Assembly (NCBI GenBank): GCA_958496175.1
Contig: OY292276.1
Coordinates: forward strand, 27,980,001-28,044,000
Direction: 5' to 3'
Source: Sisyra terminalis
Lineage: Eukaryota > Arthropoda > Insecta > Neuroptera > Sisyridae
DNA length: 64,000 bases
Numbering within the stretch: position 1 is the stretch's first letter; each line of letters begins with the position of its first letter. This document shows positions 24,511 to 35,007 of the stretch, piece by piece. The notes beneath the pieces were generated by a model, which saw only the letters and a program-made list of their open reading frames with translations, was not told the DNA's origin and did not search any database. Position numbers and translations under genes: made by a program.

Positions 24511-24954
24511 GTTTATGTATATAAAGGTTTATATTTCAAAGAGACAATTTTTAAACTTTAAATTGAATTTACTGTGTTTTTATCAGTTCAACTTAAAATA
24601 TTTTTACAGATTATTTTCAATCTTTTAATTACCTTTCCAATGATATATAACTCACCTGTCTTAAGTAAAAATTTCTGTTTTCATCCCTTGGGAATACCTT
24701 CCCTTAATATTTTTTTTGGAATGATAAGTAGCCTATAGTATGTGGGAAATTGTGTTGTATCTTAATTTCAAATTTCATCAAATTCGGTTGTTCCGTTCTT
24801 TAGTTAAATCGGGACACACAGACAGACAGACAGACAAAAATTTTAAAAATGTTAAATTTGGAATAAGGGCCTCTTGAAACAAATATTTACCCTAAAATTG
24901 GGTTCAAAATCGAAATGTACAGACAGACGTAAGAATTTTATATATTAGTATAGA

Positions 24955-25381
24955 TATGTTAAGAAAGCAATTTATCCAAAAACAATCTTTCTTTTACTCC
25001 ATACACGGGAGGGCCCCCTTAAATATATTGATTCAATTCTTCTTTTCTTCTTTTTTTTTCTTAAAAAATACACCACAAAATCATGTATTTTTTATTATCT
25101 AATTTTAATTTGCACCTGAAAATATAATTTTTTTAGTATAATTTTGCGAGTAATCTTCTTTGTAATAGAATAATAATTAATTTTATCCATCTAGTATAAT
25201 ATATAACATGTGGTAAATGCTTTAACAACCTTTGTATCATGAAACAAGATTAGGGTTGTTACTTTCAGTTGAAAATATATTGTGCTTATAAAATAATATT
25301 TTCATAACAGCGCTGTAAGAAAGACGTAAGCTTATTTTGAAATTTATCCTCCATTTCGAAGGAAGATTATAAATTTATCAA
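24955..25381. repeat. Right inverted arm of the long-TIR element (outer part)
   Basis: Contains ACACGGGAGGGCCCCCTTAAA (24,998-25,021) and GAAAGACGTAAGCTTATTTTG, the mirror of 20,640-20,970. The inner continuation of this arm is at 22,480-22,511, on the other side of Helitron A. Confidence 0.7.
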
Positions 25382-26912
25382 TATATATATAAATATATTT
25401 ACCAATGTATATGTATAATAGATATACTCAAAATAAATATAATCAGATGATACACATTTCAAAGTTCTATCATTTTATTGATACTCAAAAAAAAACCCAA
25501 AAATACTCAAAAACAGGCCCCCACACGAGGAAACTTCCTTAAATAGAAATCAACAAATAGGATATCTTTAACATTTTGATATCGATAAAATATATATTTA
25601 TATGTAAAGAAAGTAGAATATTACGAAAAAAGTATCGTGTGGTAATGAAATATCATTTGTATCACATAGTTTGGTTTTTATCCTTTACCTTCTTGAATTT
25701 CTTTGTATTGAGTAAAATATTTTTCAAGTATTACACGAAAAGACAATATCAAAAAAAAAAAAAAATAAGCGTTAATTATATAAAGAAAAGGTTACTGTAT
25801 AAATTTCTCGACTTCATTCTTATTCCCTTTGATTTACTCTAAAAATATTTACTTAGTAAATCATTTTGAGACAATAACGCCAAGAAATTAAAATCTGAAA
25901 TCTAAAATTCATATTTTTCTCATTTACATAATGTAGAAAATGTTAAAACAAGAAATATTTTATCTCAGGTATCTTTCTACTTAAAATTAACAATGAATAT
26001 TTAATTTGAAATTATTAGATAGGTAGGTTTGTACGTTCCCATATATTGTTTTTGTAGAAAATTGTTAACAATTATAATTAACTTTTTGTTCAAAATTTAT
26101 TTTAATTTCAAATACAAATATTAAGTTTGGGATAATTATTGCAAAACTAAACACTTACTAACATCAAATATATCCATTCTATCGCTGTCAAATAATTTTA
26201 AAGTTACCATTTGTGTAAAGTTACCATATCCTAAATTTTTTTTAAGTTTACAGCTTTCCCATACTGTACAGTTTTGATTATATTTTGTGAAGTTATATAG
26301 TTTATTATTTTCTTAATATTCCATAAGAGAAATCTAGGAGCAAAATTAAAAAAATTCAATTCAATTCAATATGGTAGAACTTTACAAATAGACATGGAAA
26401 TATGTAATTTGTGTTCAAAATTACACATTTATAAAACGCCGTGATGAAAGTGGTTGTCTCAAAGCTGGTAGACGCTGGGATGCTTAGATATTAATTTTTG
26501 TAGACCAAATTTTAATTTAAATGAGTAACTTTTTGTTGCCTCGTAAATCTTGGGATTCAAAATACCTATTTACTACTAGAAGTCACATAAAATATATACC
26601 AAACATTAATATTTTATTACGATAATAAAATAAAATGTAAAATGCTTACTAAATAGATTTAATATATAAATGACATCTCAAAGGATAAATATATTATCAT
26701 TAACCAAGTTGCACTTCACCATAACTTCATAAAAGTATATTTAATTTTGAAAATAAGTTAAGGTTCTGTTTGTATTTAAAATAATAGTAAAGTCAAATAA
26801 AAGTTCATACGACGTCATGTACTCATCTCGTAGTTATTAAGTTAAAACGAGGTGTGAACTTTGTAAACCGATTTGAAAACTGTAACGGTTGAGAACAAAA
26901 AGAAAAGAATAA
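25382..26912. other. AT-rich spacer, no gene seen
   Basis: The 88-codon frame at 25576-25842 is rich in F, K, Y and I codons and crosses an A run. I regard it as chance. No repeat termini recognised. Confidence 0.4.
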
Positions 26913-27145
26913 TAGTTTTTCCGAGAATATTCTTTGATTAACGACTTGAAACAAAAGATACTGATTAGCGACGGCGCACGAACAGGTAAAAAGATAAAAG
27001 AATGTTCTAGAACTCTGAGAAATCTCATTATTAATACAAAAGCTGAGTTGAACAACTCGACAGCTGTAAGATTCGAAAATTTCTCCTTTGAGTATACATA
27101 TGATGAACACCATGTATTGTAGAATGAGGAGGTCAAATAAATCTA
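26913..27145 (+). other. Possible 3' coding exon with poly(A) signal; unidentified
   Basis: An open frame from just after TAG (26913) to TAG at 27120-27122 encodes about 68 residues, including INDLKQKILISDGARTG, KKIKECSRTLRNLIINTKA and FENFSFEYTYDEHHVL. Composition is charged and mixed, unlike local chance ORFs, and GC is raised. AATAAA follows about 12 nt after the stop. The minus strand is also open for 96-99 codons and has a strong acceptor-like tract ending CCGTTACAG at about 26,880. The coding strand is therefore unsettled, and I recognise no family. Confidence 0.25.
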
Positions 27146-27414
27146 ATTAAGGAGTGAAGATTTTGAGTTCCAGAAAAGTGTATAGGTAAAATAAATATTT
27201 ACATAGGTCCGATTCTCTGTTTTACATAAGAAATACATTTTTTTATTGTTATGAACTAAATGTGAATCAAAGTACAATCAAAGTAACGTAAGTATTCACT
27301 TAAGGATGTTATGGAGATACAATCGGAGACAAACGTACACAATAATAGAAATTCGTGAATAATTACGTCGTATAGCGTTCCATGAGGTGAATAATTAAGT
27401 CGATATTTAAAAAA

Positions 27415-27870
27415 CAGTATATAGTTTAAGAGAAAATTGGAAATTTTACCAAAAATTTTAAACAAAAAGTATAGGAAAATTTTAACTAAATTTTGAGACT
27501 GAATATGCCGTGATTTCAACATAAAAAATCAAAATATTATTAATTTAATAGTCATAAATAATGAATATACAACTTTTTAGTATGATTAAATCATAAATAT
27601 AACATTAATTTAGCATGTTTTCATCACAATTATAACTAAAAAATAAAAATTAAATTAATAAAACAACATTATGTACCATTATGAAAACGTGATAACGCTT
27701 TCGAATTTACAGGTTGGCAGCGTTGGAAAATTTACTATGTCTCTCTCATATGATGTAAGTGGGCGTGCGCGACAAGCTCAAAACTTTGAAACTAAATTAT
27801 TTGACATACATTTAACTACATTTTTAGTTGTCTGGTAGTATTCTCACATACCTTCATAACATCCTTAAGT
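27415..27870 (+). repeat. Dispersed repeat pair, copy 1
   Basis: Matches 45,495-45,935 on the same strand over about 450 bp. Landmarks: TTTTACCAAAAATTTTAAAC, TTTGAGACTGAAT, AGTATGATTAAATCAT, CACAATTATAACTAAAAAAT, GGTTGGCAGCGTTGGA and TGTCTCTCTCATATGATGT. Ends and class were not determined. A retroelement end or SINE-like unit is possible given the GC-rich 3' part. Confidence 0.7.
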
Positions 27871-28008
27871 CTGTAAATGTAAAACTAAAAATTTTTTAAA
27901 AATCTGAATTTGTGTCGTAAGGAATTCATAAAAAAATATTTTGTTCAAAATATTTTCCGTTGTAAATTACGTACTATAGATATGTATAATGTTTACCATC
28001 TTGTTTCA

Positions 28009-29045
28009 TCTATCTATTATTATAAAGACGAAAGATTTGATTGTTTGTTTGCTTTGAAAAGTCTCCGAAACTACTTGGCCGATTTGAAAAATTCTTTCAC
28101 TGTTGGGAAGCTACACTATTTCCGGAGAACAAAGGCTATATTAAATTTTCAAAAAAAATAAGGATCCATACTAAAACTTCAATAATGTAACCCAAGGTCT
28201 GAAAAAAATTACCAAAAAACATTATTTTATCGCGTGCGCTGCGAAAACTATTGGTTATAGAACAAAATAATGTACTACGATTTTGCAGAACATATTATTA
28301 TCTTCAAAAAATAGAGCGACAGCATATGTCTAACTATTACAGTTATGTCACAATAAGTGTTTTTTCATTTTAAAAAATATATATAAATGCCACCGCTATA
28401 AAAGCTCTTTTATTTATACTTTGGGATTAATTATACGTCCATAGCGCATTCGCTTACGTATCTGAAATTCTTATGCTCACAATAAAAGAGACGTGGGTTC
28501 GAATCTTACATTAGACTTTTTTTTACAAAATTGTTTTTGGAAAAAGGTTCATTCGGGAATCGAAACAATGAGATGGGATTCCAACTAATATTCAAAAATT
28601 TAGACTCTTAACTTCTGTTATTTTGACGCGAGTATTTTGATAACTTTCGACTTTTTTTAGTCATAATTTAGACCGACTTTATTGGGCTTGACGATATTTT
28701 TTATTTATGTATGGATTTATGGATTACTGATTGATTTATGGATTATTTGGTTCACGGTAGATATGCCTACCGACGGTATACGCAATTGAACATACTCTTC
28801 TTAGATATTTATAAATATTTTTTGAAGTTTAATTGATGATTACATACAACTATTTTATTCTAAGCAACAGTTGATTAAATGTGTTTCTTTAAAGTCGACA
28901 AAGCAGTGTTTTTAAGTATGATTATGTTTTTCGTAAAACAAATAAGAAAAATAAAAATTTTCACATACCACTACAAATAACAAATCTAAAAAGAAAATAT
29001 AATCTACACCTACGTTACGCAGATGAAGTTGCGGGGATCAGCTAG
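28009..29045 (+). mobile_element. Helitron B, non-autonomous, intact termini
   Basis: Begins TCTATCTATTATTATAAAG (28009) after an A and ends GGGGATCAGCTAG (29045) before a T, with a CGCA..TGCG stem just upstream of the terminus. The 5' section, with GATTTGATTGTTTGTTTG, CTCCGAAACTACTTGGCC and AAATTCTTTCACTGTTGG, matches the 5' region of a Helitron family I know to be widespread in insects. The 3' 410 bp mirror Helitron A. It is 1,037 bp long with no Rep/helicase. The 83-codon ORF at 27910-28161 overlaps its 5' end and is incidental. Confidence 0.85.
28439..28515 (+). repeat. tRNA-like segment carried inside Helitron B
   Basis: TAGCGCATTCG (28442-28452, degenerate A box) and GGTTCGAATC (28496-28505, B box) followed by an oligo-T run. 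Homologous to the segment in Helitron A. Confidence 0.6.
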
Positions 29046-29481
29046 TAGAATATAAGACCACATTTTATATTAGTTTCCTTCCATTGAAACTCACTAGGTC
29101 TTTATAGAGTGAAGCACTTTTATTATGGGTATATGGCGAGAGCTAAACGAAAAAAATTAAGATTATGATCGTCATCAGATCGTGTATAGATCAAATATAT
29201 TGTATGGATAGAATAAACGTTCTCCATAAGTCCCATATTAAATTTAAACTGCCATTTCCCCGCAATTTTCCGAGTGCTTAAACCTTTTCCACAGCATATT
29301 TGTACAAAATATATTTTTTTTCTCTAAGTCAACATAGAAGTAGGGTTTGCATTGTGATGGTTAAGTAGTTTGCAGGCCACAAGAGAGCGCTGAGCTTAAA
29401 AAAGACATTTAATAAATTTTGGATTGGAAATTGTTGTTCTTTTGAAGCAATATACGAAATTGTCATCTAAATTCAAATGGT

Positions 29482-29703
29482 CTAATAATTAATTTGTACT
29501 TCTGTAATTGAATAGAAGCAAGTATTATGGATAAGCTGGATGAAAAGTATTTTAACATCTTTAGAGCACAACTTGCAAATTGTTTCCATAATAGGTTTTG
29601 TTATGTGCGGCAATACATAGTCGTGAAGCAAAATAATTTTTGTTATTTGGTTACTTGCACGTAAAATTTTATCGGTAAAGCCATGAGTTTTCCATAACAG
29701 CAT
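29482..29703 (-). pseudogene. Mariner-type transposase fragment
   Basis: A 73-codon minus-strand frame contains ITKIILLHDYVLPHITKPIM followed by ETI, the region around the second catalytic aspartate of mariner transposases (family form: K-V-I-L-L-H-D-N-A-R-P-H). Here N-A-R-P is replaced by Y-V-L-P. Downstream TEVQ may correspond to the S-Y-E-E-V segment, with the PPYSPDLAPSDYHLF block missing. The flanks do not continue in frame, so this is a short relic. It is from a different mariner lineage than the element at 21 kb. No TIRs were located. Confidence 0.55.
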
Positions 29704-30303
29704 TCATTACTAACGATTTCGACATGTTTTGAATTTTTTCATTGATAAAACCAATCTTGTTCCATCAAGCACAAAGCATTGTCTACCTGTAGCTTTGAAT
29801 TTAACGCTACAGGTTTGCTGGTAGTTATCGACGGTCTTTACGTTAAATGTTCTCGAAAAAGAAACAAATTTATTTTTCTTCACTATTCACAATTCGTTAT
29901 TGAAACGATTTTTTTTAATTCTCAATCAATAGAATTTCACAAGTATGTTTTTTTGTGTTTTTATTTTCCATCACATTTGAAACTCATTTTTATATCTTCT
30001 GGGTCTTTTTCATGACTTTCTGAACTTCTTGTGTTACTGTTAATTTATTTTCGCATTGTTATCTTGAAGTATTTACGTCGTCAAACAATTTGTCGTCGTT
30101 AAATTTTTTCGATGGTCTGTAGCATTATTAACTTCTAACATAAAATAAACATTTTTGAGTTTTTTAACTGCAAAAAGCTTCCTAAGATTTAACAAGGGAA
30201 TGTTTAACATAAACTTTAATAAGCATTCATCCCGATTTTTCCGAGCAGTCTTTTTTTGAATATACTAAATAGAAACTTATCTTTTTGTAATACTATAAAC
30301 CAA
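29704..30303. other. AT-rich spacer
   Basis: A TGTAGC..GCTACA inverted pair near 29790-29814 is the only structure noted. Confidence 0.4.
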
Positions 30304-30931
30304 CAGTATCCGACTGAACATTCGGTTTCGGCAGTCGTTAAGCCGAAACTACGACCGAAACTGAATTCGTGAGATGAAAATATTGAGAAATTATTGTTTC
30401 GAACTTGTAATATTAGATTCTTCAATTATGAATGCTGATAATTATCAGATCATTAGGACTATTTTCAATATTTTCTTTCACTTCAAGAGAAAACTAACTA
30501 TAGTTTAGATGGAATTATTTTGTTTTTATGATGTAAGAAAGAATAATAAATGTTTTGTGTATCTAAACATATTAAGTATAAATAATTTTGATTTGTTACT
30601 TTTCTTTTTATTTTATGTTATTCATTACGAATATTAAAAAAAGTTTTATGTGCATTACTTTCAAATAAACTCCTTATTTCAGTACAAATAATTTATTTGA
30701 AATAAGAAGCGATAATAATATGTAATAATAAAAAACTAAGTCAGAATGTAGAAGATCAAATTTATCAACGTTTTCCTTTATTTATTTTTATTTGCATCCT
30801 TTCGTTGGTTTTTTAACGCAACGTAAATTTGGTCTACTACATCCTGGCAAAATTTTTTACCATATATTTAATTAGACCTGAAACAATGGAGAGTAATATG
30901 TGTTATGTTAATGATTACCTCAAATATTTGA

Positions 30932-30939
30932 GTCTAAAT
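30932..30939. repeat. hAT target-site duplication, left
   Basis: GTCTAAAT, identical to 32466-32473. Confidence 0.9.
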
Positions 30940-31939
30940 CAGAGGTGGGCAAACGGTCGATCGCGAATAGGTCGATAGTCGTTCGAAGGCATTTTAAATA
31001 ATAAATATTTTTTTTGGTAACTTTTTTCCTTTAATTGAAAGTGTGTACTAAAAGTTTAGACATAGACAATCTTGAATTTAAAATTAAACACGCATCTATT
31101 CTACAACGAATATTACTGATTTCCAAGTAGTGCTTCTAATAATTCATTCAACTCATTATCTCTTTGAGGAGTTACAACGGTTTCACGGCTTCAAAAAATC
31201 AATTTCTTATTATCTTCTTAATTTGGACAACATCTTTAGAGTTTTGTCACAAATTTTCATGTTGATCCGAGTAATATTTCGGAGATACAGCCTTGGGAAG
31301 TTCAGCACGTCGCAAATATTTCAGTGCAGCTGCTCGTCTATTATCGTGTGTTTCTTGAAATTGTACTTTCAAAGTCGGTTGTCAAAATTTCTCGAAAACT
31401 ACTCAAGCGATTTTGATGAAATTTTACACAGGTTTTTAAGATACAATTAACAAGTAGATTTTTTATCGTAGATTTTTTTTTCAGTTACTACTATTTTAAT
31501 TAACAAATTTTTAAATCAAATATCACCGAAACCGGCATTTTTTGGTAAAAATGTTTATCAAAAATCAATTTTTCAATTTTTTTTTCCTTCGTTCAAGTTC
31601 TAGTTTATGGTCTTAACGAAAATACGTATTTTTTCTCTTGTTTTTTACTTTCTTTCACGAATGATTCTGCCATGAGTTTTGCTGTTAATACGGACACACC
31701 TTTTTTTCGAAGGGTCACCGGAAATGACGTCGCAATGGTGAAGTTTTAAATATTTTTCACGAAAATTTCAAAAATTCTAGGTCAAATGTGAATTCTTAAG
31801 ACAGTAAAATATTTAATTAAATTATATTTTTTATGTAGAAAAAAAAATTGTAGAAAATATGCTATTTTTTCCCCGATTAAACCTATTGTAACAGAAAGGG
31901 ACAAAGTCTGTCTCTCTCTTTGTGTCATGCCAGCACGCG

Positions 31940-31970
31940 ATTGGCTGAGTGACTTCTCTCTCCCACCAAT
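31940..31970 (+). promoter_or_regulatory. Paired inverted/direct CCAAT boxes in the LTR
   Basis: ATTGG at 31940-31944 and CCAAT at 31966-31970, upstream of the heat-shock-element array in the presumed U3. Confidence 0.45.
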
Positions 31971-32025
31971 GGGAATGTACATATAAATTGTACTGGAAAC
32001 ATCTATAGAGTGTACATATAGATTA

Positions 32026-32056
32026 TTCTGGAACAATGGAATATTCTAGAATGTTG
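32026..32056 (+). promoter_or_regulatory. Heat-shock-element-like array in the LTR
   Basis: GAA-ta-TTC-ta-GAA-tg-TT lies at 32039-32055, three full alternating nGAAn/nTTCn units and a partial fourth at exact 5-bp spacing, preceded by TTC-tg-GAA at 32026-32033. Such arrays bind trimeric HSF. It ends about 11 bp before the TATA box, as in proximal heat-shock promoters. Activity is inferred, not shown. Confidence 0.7.
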
Positions 32057-32065
32057 GGTTGCGGG

Positions 32066-32073
32066 TATATAAG
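32066..32073 (+). promoter_or_regulatory. TATA box of the LTR promoter
   Basis: TATATAAG. An initiator-like ACAGTTC lies with its CA at 32095-32096, about 30 nt downstream, the normal TATA-to-start distance. Confidence 0.7.
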
Positions 32074-32314
32074 GCGCTCAGTCAAGTCCAGGGACAGTTC
32101 TGTATCAGAGTTCTGTATAGAAATTCAGTTGTGAATTTCCGTTACGACAAAGCGATTACAAAGCGATTATTAGTGTGATTTGAATTAAAAGTGATTATTG
32201 TCATTTAAGTGATTATTTTGACAAGTGTAATTGTGTAATAAAAAGTGAAATAAAAAAAAAGTGATTGTTAAGTGTGAAAGTGGTTATTTATTTCCGAAAG
32301 AAATTAAAAGAACG

Positions 32315-32320
32315 AATAAA
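32315..32320 (+). terminator. Poly(A) signal in the LTR
   Basis: AATAAA about 40 nt before the LTR end, placed as expected at the R region. Confidence 0.6.
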
Positions 32321-32465
32321 CGCCATCTCAATACAGTTTTGAGACGTCACGTAACACTATGTTTCCACTTAAATATGTATTGGTTTTTAAATTAACTCAT
32401 TTTTCAAAGTTGATCGCGTATAAATAAAAAAATATTGTCGATCATACCAAGTTTGCTCACCCCTA

Positions 32466-32473
32466 GTCTAAAT
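32466..32473. repeat. hAT target-site duplication, right
   Basis: GTCTAAAT, identical to 30932-30939. Confidence 0.9.
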
Positions 32474-32613
32474 GATGATTAATAAATATCTAGATAGAAT
32501 TTAAAAGTAAGGGCTGAATAATTATGTTTGACTAAATTTTTTTTCCGACGAAAACATGACATTATATGGAAGTTTCGGTTTCGGTCGTAAAAACAAGTTT
32601 CAGTCGGACACTA

Positions 32614-34443
32614 TATATCCCATATAGGCCTTAGGTTCAGCGTCAAATTATTTTTTTGTATAATTGTTATCTATCAATAGCTAATGGTAACCTATACTTG
32701 ATAGTCATTTGCAAGTGCCCTTAGAGCAAGAAGCATTGAATGATTAAAAAAATCAATACACATTACAGTTAAAAAAAATTTTTTTCAATAAATAAAATTC
32801 GCACTTATTCCAAAATTTGCCAACTTGTGAATCAATTTAATTCACAGTGTGAAGGATTTCCGGCAACACAATAGTTGGTATAAATGATCTTTGAATTCAT
32901 GGTGCTCCTGGCTATGTTTGTTACTTAAAGCTTTTTTGTTCGTTAAAAGAAGGTTGATTGCTTTTTTTCAATTTCTTCATCATGATAGTGCTTTTCAAAA
33001 TGTTAAATTTATCTTGATTATTAAGAACCATTGTGTACCTCTCCAATAGACTGACAAGAGTCACTCATAATTAAAAATACGCACAGAAGTCGGAATTTCG
33101 AATGCCACATGAAACGTTGTGAATGATTTAATCAGTGTTCAATTCACCTATTTATCCACCTGTCTGCGAATCAGCCTTTAATTTTTAAAAGTATGTCGAT
33201 TGTTGAGATCTGCGATACATTGGTATGAGTTTCATGAAAAATTCCATCCCTAATGAATTACAGTTAAAGGGTAATTTATTGATAAAAAAAAAATCAACTT
33301 TTATCTCCATTCATTTAATACCCTAAACTAAAACGTGAATTTTGTATGACACTCCTCCCTCACCGCCCCAGCTTTTGGTTTTTATAAATTTTATACAACT
33401 TTTTTTATACCAGAACAAAAGAGGGACTGACAACAAAAGCCCCACTTAACTGATTGTAAATTGTAGGTCGAATTTTATATAGTGTAAAGTAATATCTAAA
33501 TTGTTTATTTCAAAACCAGAAATCCTGTATATACCTCCACCTTAATCAAAAAAAAAAAAAAATTGAGAAAATTATATTTTTTTCATAAACTATTTACGTA
33601 AAAGAAAAATGATACATTTATATCAAAAATGGATTTGCCCCACATTAAAAGAAACAACTCAAATCTCAAAGTTTTGTTAATTTAGTTCTGTTAATATAGT
33701 TATGGTGAGAATTTTAGAATTATGAAGAGTTGAAAGTGGCAAAATTTTTGCTTCTTGAACTCTATCAAGAAGCAAATTTCAAACAACTCAATTTCATATA
33801 TTACGTTAATTGAAGATTAATTTTATTTCAATAGTATTTACTGCGCCAATTGGCACTCTAATGGAATTGTTACAGAATTTAAGTACCTACGAAGGAAAAC
33901 TACCAAAAATCCGATTTCAAGGAGAAATAAAATAAAATTTATCGTTGTCCAATGCAAGACAAATACAATCATAGAATTTGAACTATAAGAATATTGGACT
34001 AGGAAAATTAAAGTATAAAACACATATTTTGAAAGAAGAATTGAATAATTAAATTTCTATGCAAGACATTGAATTCTATTAACAGTCGATATTCAAAAAA
34101 ATAGAGAATTACCAAAGAATTAAAATCATAAAAATTGCAAAATTTTTCAATGAATATCTTTATTTTAATATATTGTCAAATTGTAAGTAGTTTGTTTTGA
34201 AGTTATGAAACACAGTTTGCTATTTATAACTTTAATCCAGAAAAAGACATTAAAATTTAGTCCTATTTTGTCCAAACCCAAGATATTAATTTTTGAGCTA
34301 ATTAAATTACATACCAAAAATAGTAATTCGAAACATTGAAATGTTAGCGAAGTTATAAATCCTCACGGTAAAATGCTATCGATGTAAGGGAAGAAAGTTC
34401 GAAACTTAATTAAAATGACTGATTTCCGATTTAGTGATTAAGC
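32614..34443. other. AT-rich spacer, no gene seen
   Basis: Contains a pyrimidine-rich CTCCTCCCTCACCGCCCC strip near 33,352 and an A run near 33,548. No repeat termini recognised. Confidence 0.4.
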
Positions 34444-34730
34444 CAGTGGTTTCCCAACTTTTTAGAACCATGAGGCCTTTTAAATAGTCAAAATTTACCC
34501 TCGAACTATAAGTGAAAAAGCTGCATAAATGCATAGTAAAAACGTTTTGTTAAAGAGAATGGTATTTATAAATATTATAAAGTTTGTTTACAATTAAAAA
34601 AAATCGAAACAAGTACAATTTTCATAGTTTAATTTGTAATATATAACATATTTATTTATTTTTGTCATTATAACTACAGTTTTCTGTAATCCTACACAAC
34701 CTATTGCATTTCCCTGTTAAGAAACCGCTG
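34444..34730. mobile_element. hAT-type MITE (CAGTGGTTTCCCAACTTTTT end)
   Basis: The left end CAGTGGTTTCCCAACTTTTT followed by CATGAGGCC is typical of hAT MITEs. The right end GTTAAGAAACCGCTG (reverse complement CAGCGGTTTCTTAAC) mirrors it. It is 287 bp with no ORF. The flanking 8-mers do not match clearly, so the TSD is lost. Confidence 0.7.
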
Positions 34731-34851
34731 CCCTAAATGATACCGAGGATCCGTACTGGTACGATACTGAGGGTTCGTAAGAATCACTTTGGGTACCGAT
34801 TAGGTGAACCGATTTCGGCAATTGCTAATAGTGATATCTCGAAGGTATTCG

Positions 34852-35007
34852 ATGGGAAATGTGTCAAGATGTGGCACCGCCATTAGTGTGTTTGCGGTAC
34901 TAGCTTAAACCAAAATAATGTGTTTTCTTTAAGGTAACTAAGGTAACATAAGTTAGTACATCAGACATTCTTGTAGCGGCGCCACATTTTGACATAATTT
35001 CTACCAT
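34852..35007. mobile_element. 156-bp TIR MITE (TGTGGC-GCCACA arms)
   Basis: ATGGGAAATGTGTCAAGATG..TGGCACCGCC on the left is mirrored by GGCGCCACATTTTGACATAA..TTTCTACCAT on the right, giving arms of about 35 bp. A single related arm is at 42,683-42,722. No ORF. Superfamily unknown. Confidence 0.7.

Larger units (their letters stand above)
22512..24954 (-). mobile_element. Helitron A, non-autonomous, inserted in the long-TIR arm
   Basis: On the minus strand it begins TCTATACTAATATATAAAA (plus position 24954 leftward), preceded by A, and ends GGGGATCAGCTAG at 22512, followed by T. That is the 5'-TC..CTRR-3' structure and A/T target of Helitrons. A small hairpin-capable GCAGACGAAGTCGCGG segment precedes the CTAG by about a dozen bases. 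Its 3' 410 bp match Helitron B (28,600-29,045), and its interior 23,390-24,130 matches Helitron C (39,505-40,270). No Rep/helicase ORF exists. The flanks rejoin to a sequence like 6045-6080, confirming an insertion without target duplication. Confidence 0.82.
20600..25381. mobile_element. Composite long-TIR element (~0.5-kb arms) with nested insertions
   Basis: The sequence from 20600 to about 21085 reappears as its reverse complement at 25381 back to about 24955, continuing at 22511-22480 across the Helitron. Matching landmarks are TTGATAAATTT, CTTCCTTCGAAATGGAGGAT, GCTTACGTCTTTCTTACAG, AACAACCCTAATCTTGTTT and AGGGGGCCCTCCCGTGTA. Without the nested mariner and Helitron the element would be about 1.45 kb. 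A related truncated copy is at 5690-6136. Sequence at 22010-22480 is the unique middle. No ORF of its own was found. TSD and superfamily are unresolved. The alternative is two separate inverted copies meeting here. Confidence 0.65.
31887..32356 (+). mobile_element. Solo LTR of a retrotransposon (probably Ty3/gypsy class)
   Basis: The 470-bp block begins TGTAACAG and ends CGTAACA (TG..CA) and is flanked by CTAT at 31883-31886 and 32357-32360. A 4-bp duplication fits Ty3/gypsy-class integrases. It is much less AT-rich than its surroundings. It holds promoter signals in order (ATTGG/CCAAT boxes, heat-shock-element array, TATA box, initiator-like site) and an AATAAA at 32315-32320, giving a U3-R-U5 layout. 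No internal coding region or second LTR is present, so it arose by LTR-LTR recombination. BEL/Pao is possible but usually leaves 5 bp. Confidence 0.85.
30940..32465. mobile_element. Non-autonomous hAT element with 8-bp TSD
   Basis: The left end CAGAGGTGGGCAAAC and right end GTTTGCTCACCCCTA form a TIR of the type common in hAT elements. The flanking direct repeats GTCTAAAT (30932-30939 and 32466-32473) are a perfect 8-bp target duplication, diagnostic of hAT. About 1.05 kb is its own sequence; the rest is a solo LTR. The 106-codon ORF at 31130-31450 shows no BED finger, RNase-H-like or hAT dimerisation motif, so no transposase is claimed. Confidence 0.88.
30304..32613. mobile_element. hAT-like MITE, copy 2, split by a nested hAT
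   Basis: The left end CAGTATCCGACTGAAC (30304) and right end TTTCAGTCGGACACTA (32613) are decayed versions of the copy-1 ends. The interior aligns with 2079-2741, for example GCCGAAACTACGACCGAAA, GAAATTATTGTTTC and CTTATTTCAG..AAATAATTTATTTGAAAT. Removing the 1,526-bp hAT and one 8-bp duplication leaves about 780 bp, close to copy 1. Confidence 0.75.

Noticed and set aside
25576..25842. 88-codon ORF
   Set aside because: Low-complexity F/K/Y/I-rich translation across an A run, with no splice signals or motifs.
31130..31450. 106-codon ORF as hAT transposase
   Set aside because: No BED finger, catalytic or dimerisation motif is visible; the frame is generic AT-rich coding potential inside a non-autonomous element.
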